Shown here piece after piece: positions 8,156-15,160 of a stretch of DNA of 64,000 nt. The position numbers were made by a program, and so were the translations under genes. The stretch spans positions 1,446,501 through 1,510,500 of the forward strand of contig NZ_JACWZZ010000001.1 of the NCBI RefSeq assembly GCF_014698995.1. The letters run 5' to 3'. The notes beneath the pieces were generated by a model. The model had not been told where the DNA came from. It saw only the letters and a program-made list of their open reading frames with translations, and made no database searches. This DNA is from Hymenobacter duratus. Lineage in GTDB: Bacteria; Bacteroidota; Bacteroidia; Cytophagales; Hymenobacteraceae. The stretch's first letter is position 1. Every line of letters starts with the position of its first letter.

Positions 8156-8206
8156 TTGATATGTGCCTATGGACTCCTGTAAATCCCTAAGCACATATCA
8201 AAAGTA
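8156..8206 (-). promoter_or_regulatory. Promoter and leader hairpin for the small gene at 7902-8135
   Basis: On the minus strand TACTTTTG (8206-8199) matches TAnnTTTG. Directly downstream is an inverted repeat with 11-bp arms, TTGATATGTGC (8156-8166) and GCACATATCAA (8191-8201). It overlaps the predicted start of transcription and the first part of the leader. It could be an operator or a leader hairpin. Confidence 0.4.
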
Positions 8207-8422
8207 GCCTGAAGTACAGCCGCTGTAAAGGACAGTTGAGAGTAAAATGTGACAGTTGAAATAGTGGCGTGGAGTACACAGATATAACACAGGTAGCATA
8301 CACTGCCTGTCGCTGTAATGTGCACTGAATGTTAGCTTATAGATAGTTAGTTGTTGATTGTCTGCCTACTTGGTGCCAAGTGACCTGAATAATGACTGCA
8401 TATAGATAGCTGAATTGTGACA
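8207..8422. other. A/T-richer intergenic stretch downstream of the permease operon
   Basis: No gene is seen. It contains two copies of the motif WWWTGTGACAK on the plus strand (core TGTGACA at 8248-8254 and 8416-8422) and short TATAGATAG repeats near 8340 and 8401. No terminator hairpin is visible for the operon that ends at 8423. Confidence 0.5.
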
Positions 8423-9433
8423 TCAGGGCGCCTGCAATACCCGGCTATGGGGTTCGGGAGCCGCTACCAACCGGCGCAGGGATAAGGCAGTCAGAAGCAG
8501 TGCAATAGTTGGGAATACGATGAGCCACCAACAGGACGGCGCAATCCGGCCGGCAGCGAGTAGGCGGCCCCAGCTAGGTAACTCAGGCGGCAGTCCTACC
8601 CCCAGAAAGGACAAGGTGGTTTCAAGGCTGATAAGTATGGCCAGGCTGAGTGGTACCGCGGTACGTACCACGTGCCAACAATTGGGCAGAACGTGACGAA
8701 GAAGGATTTGGTGTGCCGGCAGGCCCAGGGCAACAGCTGCTTCGAGGTAAGGCAGCCAGCGGATTCGGCGCACTTCAGCACGAATCAGCCGGGCCGTAGG
8801 CACCCAGAATGTGAGTGTAAGCAACAGAACAAGGGTGGTAACACTGGGCGTAACGGCTGTGGCAACCAGCACCACCAGCAACAGCCGCGGCAAAGCGGCC
8901 AGAAACACAATAGCTGCTGATACCAGAGAATCGACGGGCAGGGCAACGGTAGTACGCCACTGCGAAAACCGCGACAGGGCAACGCTCAACAACAGGCCAC
9001 CTCCGGCCGTACACCAAGGCCACCACCCTGCCAGTACACTGTTTGCCGGTGCTGCGAAGAAGATGTAAAAGATCAGCGCCACGGCCACTGAACCCAACCA
9101 GTGCTTTGGTATCCGCAGACGGGTGTTGCCCCAATATCCAGCGGCAACTCCTAGTGCGGTGCCTAATGCGCTGGCAAGCAGGGTAGTTGGTATACTGACC
9201 AGCAGAGCAGTGCGTGCGCCATACAGCATGCCGCGTAAGACATCCTGACCCTGCGAGTCAGTACCAAGTAAGTGGCCGGGGGTAAGCGGAGCGGCATTGC
9301 TGCGCAGCAGGTCAGGGCCGGTGGGTAAAGAAAACAAATCAGCGAGTAGCGCAGCCGCTGCCAGCAGCAACAGCCAGCCGAGGCTAAGGTGCCAGCTCCA
9401 GTTGCGCTTGGTACGAAGGCCGGTGCTGGTCAT
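8423..9433 (-). CDS. ABC transporter permease, DppC/OppC type
   Basis: 336 residues from ATG 9433. That start overlaps the upstream permease stop as TCAT on the plus strand (ATGA coupling), which is why it is preferred to the ATG at 9490. Six or so membrane helices start with WLLLLAAAALLADLF. The DppC family signature HLLGTDSQGQDVLRGMLYGARTAL follows the first helix. The cytoplasmic EAA loop reads EAAVALGLPAHQILLRHVLPN. It pairs with the DppB-type permease in import of peptides or nickel-type ligands. No ATP-binding subunit is encoded in the window. Last gene of the operon. Confidence 0.88.
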   Translation of the reverse strand: MTSTGLRTKRNWSWHLSLGWLLLLAAAALLADLFSLPTGPDLLRSNAAPLTPGHLLGTDSQGQDVLRGMLYGARTALLVSIPTTLLASALGTALGVAAGYWGNTRLRIPKHWLGSVAVALIFYIFFAAPANSVLAGWWPWCTAGGGLLLSVALSRFSQWRTTVALPVDSLVSAAIVFLAALPRLLLVVLVATAVTPSVTTLVLLLTLTFWVPTARLIRAEVRRIRWLPYLEAAVALGLPAHQILLRHVLPNCWHVVRTAVPLSLAILISLETTLSFLGVGLPPELPSWGRLLAAGRIAPSCWWLIVFPTIALLLTALSLRRLVAAPEPHSRVLQAP

Positions 9434-10482
9434 GCCGGGCGGTTTCTGAGCCGTGGGTCGGCGAGCAAATACAGCGCCTCCGCTAGCCAAAGCGAAATCT
9501 GGCGTACCACTACTACCAACCCCACGCCTGCCAGCAGCACGGGAAAATCACGGGCGGCGGCAGCTTCGGCAAGCAGCCGGCCGAAGCCGGGCAGGGCAAA
9601 AATCAACTCCACGACCAAGGAGCCCGCCAGTAAGTTAGGGAGCAGGTCGGTGAGCAAGGTAATGCTGGGAAGCAGGGCATTGCGCAGGGCATGGCGGCGC
9701 AGGGCCTCTGCTGCCGATAGTCCTTTAGCCCGCGCTGCCAACACATATTCCTTCTTGATTTCTACCTGCAGAGCGCCGGCCAGCTGCACGGCTGGCGCCG
9801 TAATGCCAGTCAAAACCAGGCTGGCTACCGGCAATACCAGATAGCTCAGATAATTAATAGGTGCACTCCGGAAAGATACCGCATCTGTGCCGAGGCCGTA
9901 AGCCGGAAAAAGGGCCAGCATATCCGGACTGGCCAGAAACAGCAGCAGCAACAGCGCTACCACAAACAGCGGCAAGGTATCCAGCGCAAACAAGGTAGCC
10001 AGCGCCAGACGGCGCCCTGATACAGCCAGCCAGATGCCCAGCGGCAAAGACAGCCCGGCTAGCAGGGCCGCCGACAACAGGGTGAGAGACACCGTATGAT
10101 ACAAAGAGCCACGTAGTAGCTCGCCCACCGGTTCGCCGGTGCGGTACGATTGGCCGGTATCACCCTGAAGCAGCTTGCTTAGCCAGCGGTGATACTGATT
10201 CTGGGTGCCGGTCCAGCGCCAGCGCGGTGCCAGCGGGGCCTCGGATACATCCGCCTGAGTCAGGTAGAAAAGCGGAATATCCAGCCCTAGACGATGCCGG
10301 GCCTGTGCCTGGGCCACCTGTAGCTGTTGGGCGGAAGCGGCGAGAGGAACGCTAGAAGAGGCAAAGCGCGCCAGCAGATCCTGCTCATTCGGAAGAGTAC
10401 GCGTAAGCAGAAACAGCAGGGTTATGATGCCCCAGCTGATAAGCAGCGTCTGACCCAGTTGAGAAAAAAAACGCCCCGCCAT
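9430..10482 (-). CDS. ABC transporter permease, DppB/OppB type
   Basis: 350 residues. It starts with the family N-terminus FFSQLGQTLLISWGIITLLFLLTRTLP, followed by a periplasmic segment with RHRLGLDIPLFY. The EAA loop is KKEYVLAARAKGLSAAEALRRHALRNALLP. The end is a final helix plus LLADPRLRNR, as in DppB proteins. It forms the membrane channel with the DppC-type partner, whose ATG overlaps its stop by four bases. The substrate-binding lipoprotein stops only 3 bases upstream, so the three genes form one operon. Substrate is inferred only from family: di- or oligopeptides are most usual. Confidence 0.88.
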   Translation of the reverse strand: MAGRFFSQLGQTLLISWGIITLLFLLTRTLPNEQDLLARFASSSVPLAASAQQLQVAQAQARHRLGLDIPLFYLTQADVSEAPLAPRWRWTGTQNQYHRWLSKLLQGDTGQSYRTGEPVGELLRGSLYHTVSLTLLSAALLAGLSLPLGIWLAVSGRRLALATLFALDTLPLFVVALLLLLFLASPDMLALFPAYGLGTDAVSFRSAPINYLSYLVLPVASLVLTGITAPAVQLAGALQVEIKKEYVLAARAKGLSAAEALRRHALRNALLPSITLLTDLLPNLLAGSLVVELIFALPGFGRLLAEAAAARDFPVLLAGVGLVVVVRQISLWLAEALYLLADPRLRNRPA

Positions 10483-10485
10483 CCG

Positions 10486-12210
10486 TCAAGGCTTGGCAGA
10501 CGCGAGCTGCAGACTCAGTACATCGTAGCCCGGGCGCACGCTCAGCGTCCGCACCGACGTTACGCGGCGGGTGGTGATGAGCCGGTTCCGCGTAAAATAC
10601 AGCACCACCAGCGGCGACTCGCGCCGTAGCAGCACCTGGAAGCGCTTCAGCAGCCGGGCATGGCGCTCCGGAGAGGGCTCGGCTGTTATGGCTTCGATGA
10701 GCTCGTCGGCTGCCGGCTGGCTGAAACGACTATAATTAATCAGGCCGATACCACGTGTATGCAGCAGAGGCATAAAATTGTAAGCGAATGGATTTCCGGA
10801 TGTTTTACGGATGAACATGTCCGTATCGCCGGTGGCTAGCTGTTGTTGAAGCAGGCCTGCCTCCGCAGGGCGTAGCTGCACCTCAACCCCAATACGCGCC
10901 GCAGCGGCCTGAAACTGCAGCGCCACGGTTTCATGCTCGGTAGCACCCGCATGGTAGCTGATACGCAAAGCCAAGGGCCCGATTTTGCCGTTCCACCAGC
11001 CGCCGGCGGGGCGCAGCTGCCAGCCCGCTAACTGGAGCTGGCGACGGGCTTCAACCGGAGAAAAAATGAGATTCGGCAAGCTGTCCTGGTAAGCCAGTCG
11101 GTCGTGCGGGTTTATCAGGCTTACACTTCGGTACGCCAGCCCCTGATGCGTTGCCTGCATCAGATCCGGAATATTGAACAGGAGACTGAGTGCCCGCCGG
11201 GTAGCCGCCGTGCGTAGCATGGGCCGTTGCGTATTGAAGCCGACCACCAGCATATCGTACGAGTCGGCCGTGTAAAACGCCAGCCGTGCCGTGTCGGCCG
11301 AAGCCCGCATTGCCGTGAAGTCACGCGCGGTAGGCATCGGGTACAGGTCCAGGCTGCCGCGCCGCAATGCCAGTAGGGCAGTCGTATTGTCCGGAATTAT
11401 TTGATAAGCCAGCTTCTCGGGTCTGGCCTGCAGCCACGGGGGCGGCTTGGGCAAGCGGTTGGCCCACCAGCCCGCTTTACGTTCCAGCACCATGTAACGG
11501 TTGCTTTCCCAGCTTTTGAGCCGATAGGGACCACAGCCGGGAAGCCGATCCGGGTGCCGCGACAACTGCGCTTGCCGGTAGCGTGCCGCGAAAGCACGGA
11601 GTGCCGGATGGCGCCTGACGGCTTCTGCCGTATCAGTGCGTAGCAGGGCCAGTGGCACGGCCCGTAGCGTACCTAATGGGTCAAGGGAATATTCCGGCAG
11701 GATGGAATAGTCGCCGGATGCCAGTACAATATCCGGCGAAGCGCTGCTGCAAATCAGGGTAAAGCGCCGGGAATCAGCAGAGTCCAGCTCTATTTCCTGC
11801 ACAAACCCATATTGGGCTCGCGCAAACTCAGTGGGAAGTCCCGGGCAGTGCATCACCCGAAGGGTGAAGGCGACGTCACGGGCCAGTACAGGCTGGCCGT
11901 TGTCCCAGGTAGCTTCTGCCCGAAGCTGGTAGGTGAGGCGGGTCAGGGAGTCGTGCCGGCTGATTTTCGGCAGAGACTCAACCAACCACGGTACTATTTG
12001 AAGTTGTTCCGGATTGCTGGTCAGCAAACTGCAATGCAGTAAGTTGATAACCTCAAGCGCCTGTGGGGAACTCACCAGGAGCGGATCCAGCGTTTCGGGG
12101 TCACTGGGCCAGCGGATACGGATTGTATCCGCAGAGTCCGTAGAAGCAGTACAGCCGGTAAGCGCGCCACAAAGGACCAGTAGTAATACTAAGCTCGGAA
12201 GAAGCCTCAT
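10486..12210 (-). CDS. Lipoprotein substrate-binding protein of a peptide-type ABC transporter (SBP_bac_5 family)
   Basis: 574 residues. A lipoprotein signal peptide ends in the lipobox LTGC with Cys20. Family 5 solute-binding features follow: IRIRWPSDPETLDPLLVSS, the TYQLRAEATWDNGQPVLARDVAFTLRVM segment, CGPYRLKSWESNRYMVLERK, and LSLLFNIPDLMQATHQGLA. The protein should capture a peptide-like ligand outside the inner membrane and pass it to the two downstream permeases. About 80 bases upstream on the same strand is the tandem-repeat peptide gene, so ligand and binding protein may be linked. That link is an inference from position only. Confidence 0.88.
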   Translation of the reverse strand: MRLLPSLVLLLVLCGALTGCTASTDSADTIRIRWPSDPETLDPLLVSSPQALEVINLLHCSLLTSNPEQLQIVPWLVESLPKISRHDSLTRLTYQLRAEATWDNGQPVLARDVAFTLRVMHCPGLPTEFARAQYGFVQEIELDSADSRRFTLICSSASPDIVLASGDYSILPEYSLDPLGTLRAVPLALLRTDTAEAVRRHPALRAFAARYRQAQLSRHPDRLPGCGPYRLKSWESNRYMVLERKAGWWANRLPKPPPWLQARPEKLAYQIIPDNTTALLALRRGSLDLYPMPTARDFTAMRASADTARLAFYTADSYDMLVVGFNTQRPMLRTAATRRALSLLFNIPDLMQATHQGLAYRSVSLINPHDRLAYQDSLPNLIFSPVEARRQLQLAGWQLRPAGGWWNGKIGPLALRISYHAGATEHETVALQFQAAAARIGVEVQLRPAEAGLLQQQLATGDTDMFIRKTSGNPFAYNFMPLLHTRGIGLINYSRFSQPAADELIEAITAEPSPERHARLLKRFQVLLRRESPLVVLYFTRNRLITTRRVTSVRTLSVRPGYDVLSLQLASAKP

Positions 12211-12289
12211 GGATGCGCAGCGAGCAGATTAAACCTGCTGGGCAAGTTAGCTAAGAATTCCGATGGCACGTATTCCGGGCTGCGAAGTC

Positions 12290-12505
12290 CTACTTGCCCG
12301 TCCAGCCGCCCGAGCCGTGGTCAGCGTCGATACCAGTCCAGCCACCTGAACCATGGTCAGCGTCAATGCCCGTCCAGCCGCCCGAGCCGTGGTCGGCGTC
12401 GATACCAGTCCAGCCACCCGAGCCATGGTCAGCATCTGCCGACATAATCGTAGGATTTGAGAAGGTGCTGATTTGAAACAGGGCGATGGCGAGTAATTCC
12501 AGCAT
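12290..12505 (-). CDS. Tandem-repeat small peptide: four 12-residue units DADHGSGGWTG(I/K)
   Basis: 71 residues with no family I can name. Residues 1-23 (MLELLAIALFQISTFS ...) form a mildly hydrophobic leader without the positive charges of a Sec signal. Residues 24-71 are four back-to-back copies of DADHGSGGWTGI, the last ending in Lys before TAG. Every base difference between units is synonymous apart from the final codon, which supports translation in this frame. A four-unit open frame also exists antisense, with codon third positions aligned, but it alternates Ile and Met and has no leader. The gene is upstream of the peptide transporter operon on the same strand. It may be a multi-core precursor peptide, a signalling peptide, or a binding repeat. 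Confidence 0.65.
   Translation of the reverse strand: MLELLAIALFQISTFSNPTIMSADADHGSGGWTGIDADHGSGGWTGIDADHGSGGWTGIDADHGSGGWTGK
12293..12436 (-). repeat. Four tandem 36-bp repeats with a 72-bp alternating pattern
   Basis: Units 1 and 3 resemble each other and units 2 and 4 resemble each other at silent positions (for example ACT GGT ATC versus ACG GGC ATT). This suggests a past duplication of a 72-bp pair. There are no spacers, so this is not a CRISPR array. Confidence 0.85.
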
Positions 12506-12874
12506 GGCGTTGAGGAGTTGTGTCGTTCAAGTGATTGATTGACACAAAGGTGGGCGCAAACTCAAGCCGCGTAAAGGAAAGACTTGTTGGAAAAGTGATT
12601 TGTATAAAAATTATAATTTGTTTAATATAAATTATAGGCCAGAATAGATAAAGTTGGATATCTCCTTATTGCAAAGCTAACTGGTATGATGAAAGATGCT
12701 CAAATCCCGTTGAAATGTGACATCTTGGCTCAAAAAAAAGTCTATTTCCTCTTTACAAAGGTCTGGATAGATTCCTGTGGTTGTAAAGGAAAATCTGTGT
12801 TGTTTTGTGACAGGGCTTTCGCCAGCAGAAAAAAGTGCTGAAGCCGGCCTACAGCTTTTATTCCGGTTTTTAGA
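12506..12874. other. A/T-rich divergent intergenic region between the repeat peptide and the helical-repeat protein
   Basis: No gene is seen in 369 bases. On the minus strand CACCTTTG (12552-12545) is one base off TAnnTTTG, with a TTT about 20 bases upstream; it could drive the repeat peptide. On the plus strand TTGTTTTG (12800-12807) is a weak -7 candidate for the gene at 12875. Two TGTGACA motifs lie here (12716-12722 and 12806-12812), with a third just inside the next gene (12904-12910). The stretch around 12600-12660 is markedly A/T-rich. Confidence 0.5.
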
Positions 12875-12910
12875 ATGGACGATTTGACAAATTTGGCTCG
12901 TATTGTGACA
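12716..12910 (+). promoter_or_regulatory. Cluster of three TGTGACA motifs
   Basis: TGTGACA occurs on the plus strand at 12716-12722, 12806-12812 and 12904-12910. All fit the extended form WWWTGTGACAK. Two more copies lie beyond the far end of the transporter operon (8248, 8416). They could be sites for a regulator of this block. No protein is identified and chance cannot be excluded. Confidence 0.3.
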
Positions 12911-14404
12911 GACAGGAAGCTGAAAGTGCTTCCTCTGCTGGATTTTACTACCCGAAATTCGTCCAATAAAGAGATGCAACTGGTAAGGCTGCTTACCGAT
13001 AACCAGTCAAGAACACAGCAGCAGATCATTAAGTCGCTGTATAGCAAGACCGATAAGGTGCGGCAGACGGCCTTTCGTAAACTTAAGTCGCGGGTGCAGC
13101 AAAAGCTACTCAATCACCTCTACTTTCTCGATGAGACTGATCCGCGGCATCTGGTTTCGCGGCGGTATGAGCACCAGTTTCTGGGCCTGTACCTGCAGGT
13201 GAGTACGCTATACTCGGAAGGTGAGTTGAAGGCCGCTGAGCCGCTGTGCCGCAAAGCCTTACGCATTGCCCAGACGCAGGAGATGACGCAGTATGCTGTG
13301 TTGTGCGGGCAACTGTTGCGTAGCATTTATGCCGATATGCGGCTGCCGGTGCGCTACCAGGCCAACAAGGAACTCCTGGCCAGAAACCAGCAGCTGCTGG
13401 CACTGGAAGAAGAAGCTGCCCAGATTTATTGGGATATAAAAGCCACCATTGCCTACACCGTGCGTACGAGGCGCTCTATCCTGGAGAAGATGGAGGTGCA
13501 CGTAAAACAATTGGAGCAGCTGCACCGCCAGGCCGGTTCCTACGCTACCTTCCTCTACCACTACCGCACCCGCCTGATTCAGGAAGAGCTGATAGGAAAC
13601 TATGAGGCGGTGATACGGATAACGGCAGATACCGCTCAGCAACTGGCGCAGGGCAAGATAAACGACAAGCGCTTTGACAAGCGGTTCAATGCGTACATAA
13701 GCGTTTATGCGCATTTCAGGAGCCGCCAGGCCGTTAAAGGACTAAAGCTGGCGGAGGAATACGCCAAGGACTTTCACTATTCGTCGGTCAACTGGCTCTA
13801 CTACCTGGAGATTTATCTGCTGCTGGCTATCCATGCCGGGCAGTATGGGCAGGCGCTGGAGTTGATGGATACTGCCCGCAAGAATGTTCATTTTGCAAAA
13901 CAGCGCGCCCTGGCTCAGCAGCGCTGGGACCTGTATGAAGCCTATCTGCAGTTTGTGCGCCCGGAAATATCGCCGGTGCGGATGCGCAACTTCACCACTT
14001 TCGTGCAGACTATCCCGGACCATAGCCGCGACAAGCAGGGCTACAACGTAGCCGTACTGATTCTGCAGTTTCTACACTTTCTGCGCCAGCGGGATGTAGA
14101 AAGCATCTTAACGCGTCTGGAAGGCTTGCGCAAGTACCAGCAGCGGCACCTGCGGGAGTCAGGCAACCTGCGCAGCCAGTTGTTTTTCCGGATGCTGGCT
14201 GTTACCGTGAAATCGGACTTCGACCCCGTGCGCAGCCAGCAGAAGGCGGAGCCGCTGCTGAAGAAGCTGCAGGCTGCCCCGCCGCCCGGTGAAGCGTTTG
14301 CCGAAATTGAGATAGTACCCTACGAAGAGCTGTGGCAGATAACGCTGGAAATCCTGCGTGCCACAGCGCTTTACAATGCCTTGCAGGATCAGGAACTGCG
14401 GTAA
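12875..14404 (+). CDS. Unrecognised 509-residue all-helical (TPR-like) protein
   Basis: I cannot assign a named family. Residues about 33-87 (EMQLVRLLTDNQSRTQQQIIKSLYSKTDKVRQTAFRKLKSR..., continuing to YFLDE) have the pattern of a small winged-helix-like segment: helix, SRTQQQI turn, and a basic helix TAFRKLKSRVQQKLL. The rest is predicted helical hairpins resembling tetratricopeptide repeats, for example LYSEGELKAAEPLCRKALRIAQ and HAGQYGQALELMDTARKN. There is no signal peptide or membrane segment, so it is cytoplasmic. It is divergent from the repeat peptide and transporter operon. The layout recalls TPR regulators of peptide signalling, but DNA binding is unproven. Confidence 0.75.
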   Translation: MDDLTNLARIVTDRKLKVLPLLDFTTRNSSNKEMQLVRLLTDNQSRTQQQIIKSLYSKTDKVRQTAFRKLKSRVQQKLLNHLYFLDETDPRHLVSRRYEHQFLGLYLQVSTLYSEGELKAAEPLCRKALRIAQTQEMTQYAVLCGQLLRSIYADMRLPVRYQANKELLARNQQLLALEEEAAQIYWDIKATIAYTVRTRRSILEKMEVHVKQLEQLHRQAGSYATFLYHYRTRLIQEELIGNYEAVIRITADTAQQLAQGKINDKRFDKRFNAYISVYAHFRSRQAVKGLKLAEEYAKDFHYSSVNWLYYLEIYLLLAIHAGQYGQALELMDTARKNVHFAKQRALAQQRWDLYEAYLQFVRPEISPVRMRNFTTFVQTIPDHSRDKQGYNVAVLILQFLHFLRQRDVESILTRLEGLRKYQQRHLRESGNLRSQLFFRMLAVTVKSDFDPVRSQQKAEPLLKKLQAAPPPGEAFAEIEIVPYEELWQITLEILRATALYNALQDQELR

Positions 14405-14413
14405 ACCCGAGGG

Positions 14414-14812
14414 CTAGTGCCCAGCCGTTTTGGTAGGCACAGCCGCCGGCTTGTTTACCGACAGGGTGCTTTGCGCAGGCACCGTAGACGCTAAGTAGCG
14501 TTGAAACTGGGCTTCGGTCAGCACGGCTTTCAGCTTCTCAGCATACTCCTGCTCTGCCACCCGGAGCTTGTTCTGGCGCATAGACGGGTCGTCGCCGTAC
14601 ATGGTGTTTATTTGGCTTTCCTGCACAAGCCGGTCGTAGGTGAGGCGGCGTACCTGCACTGAGCGGGCGTCATCGAGGGCTATACGGCTGGCCAAATGCC
14701 GGGTCACTTCCATTGCTTCTGAGCGAAGCTTGTCGGTGCCCTGCTGGGCGTGTGCAGAGAAAGAAAGCAGACCGCAGCCGCCGGCAATCAGTAGGGAGAA
14801 TAGTCGTTTCAT
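14414..14812 (-). CDS. Small exported helical protein, Spy/CpxP-like
   Basis: 132 residues from ATG 14812 (MKRLFSLLIAGGCGLLSFSAHAQQ); an upstream in-frame ATG at 14917 would hide the signal peptide, so it is rejected. After the signal peptide the chain is helical with many charged residues. The segment KLKAVLTEAQFQRYLAS near residue 95-110 resembles the LTxxQ-type repeats of Spy/CpxP periplasmic proteins, and is preceded by RQNKLRVAEQEYAEKL. The proposed role as a periplasmic chaperone or stress sensor is only a resemblance. It is convergent with the helical-repeat gene, with nine bases between the stops. Confidence 0.6.
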   Translation of the reverse strand: MKRLFSLLIAGGCGLLSFSAHAQQGTDKLRSEAMEVTRHLASRIALDDARSVQVRRLTYDRLVQESQINTMYGDDPSMRQNKLRVAEQEYAEKLKAVLTEAQFQRYLASTVPAQSTLSVNKPAAVPTKTAGH

Positions 14813-15160
14813 ATCTGAGCGGAAGAACGGGGTTTGGCCGTATCTCTTACAAAGAAAGCAATGTTTTATATGATTAATGCTGCATTGTGTAATTATTTTG
14901 AAATATGTCAAGAACAAGTAGCAATACCGGTAGTGTATTTGGCGGCCAGCCTAGGCTCACGGTAGCCTGCCAAAGGCAGTGACCAAAAATGCCACCCCAG
15001 GAATTGCCCCAGGCACTGAGTCAGGGCGACAGTAAGAGCCATAGCAGTCTGGCCGCTACACCAAACTGCTATAGGAACTGCTGCTAGGGTTGCGCCAGCC
15101 GCGCAAAAACCGGGTGTTCTGGCCACGTGGCCAGTTTCGCGCACGCCGTATGGACTACTA
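14813..15160. other. Intergenic region with two inverted repeats
   Basis: No supported gene. It holds CATAGCAG (15042-15049) opposite CTGCTATAG (15066-15074), related to the motif copies at 1213 and 4190. It also holds a perfect 16-bp palindrome CTGGCCACGTGGCCAG (15119-15134) near the stop of the PorE-like gene. A 78-codon frame at 14908-15144 lacks any supporting sign. Confidence 0.4.

Noticed and set aside
12293-12436. CRISPR array
   Set aside because: The four 36-bp units are contiguous with no spacers and encode a repeated peptide.
12294-12476. Plus-strand repeat frame (VQPPEPWSAS units)
   Set aside because: It starts inside the repeat, lacks a leader, alternates Ile and Met between units, and has no downstream partner.
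14908-15144. 78-codon minus frame
   Set aside because: No family, no signal peptide of usual type, and it crosses inverted repeats in an intergenic region.
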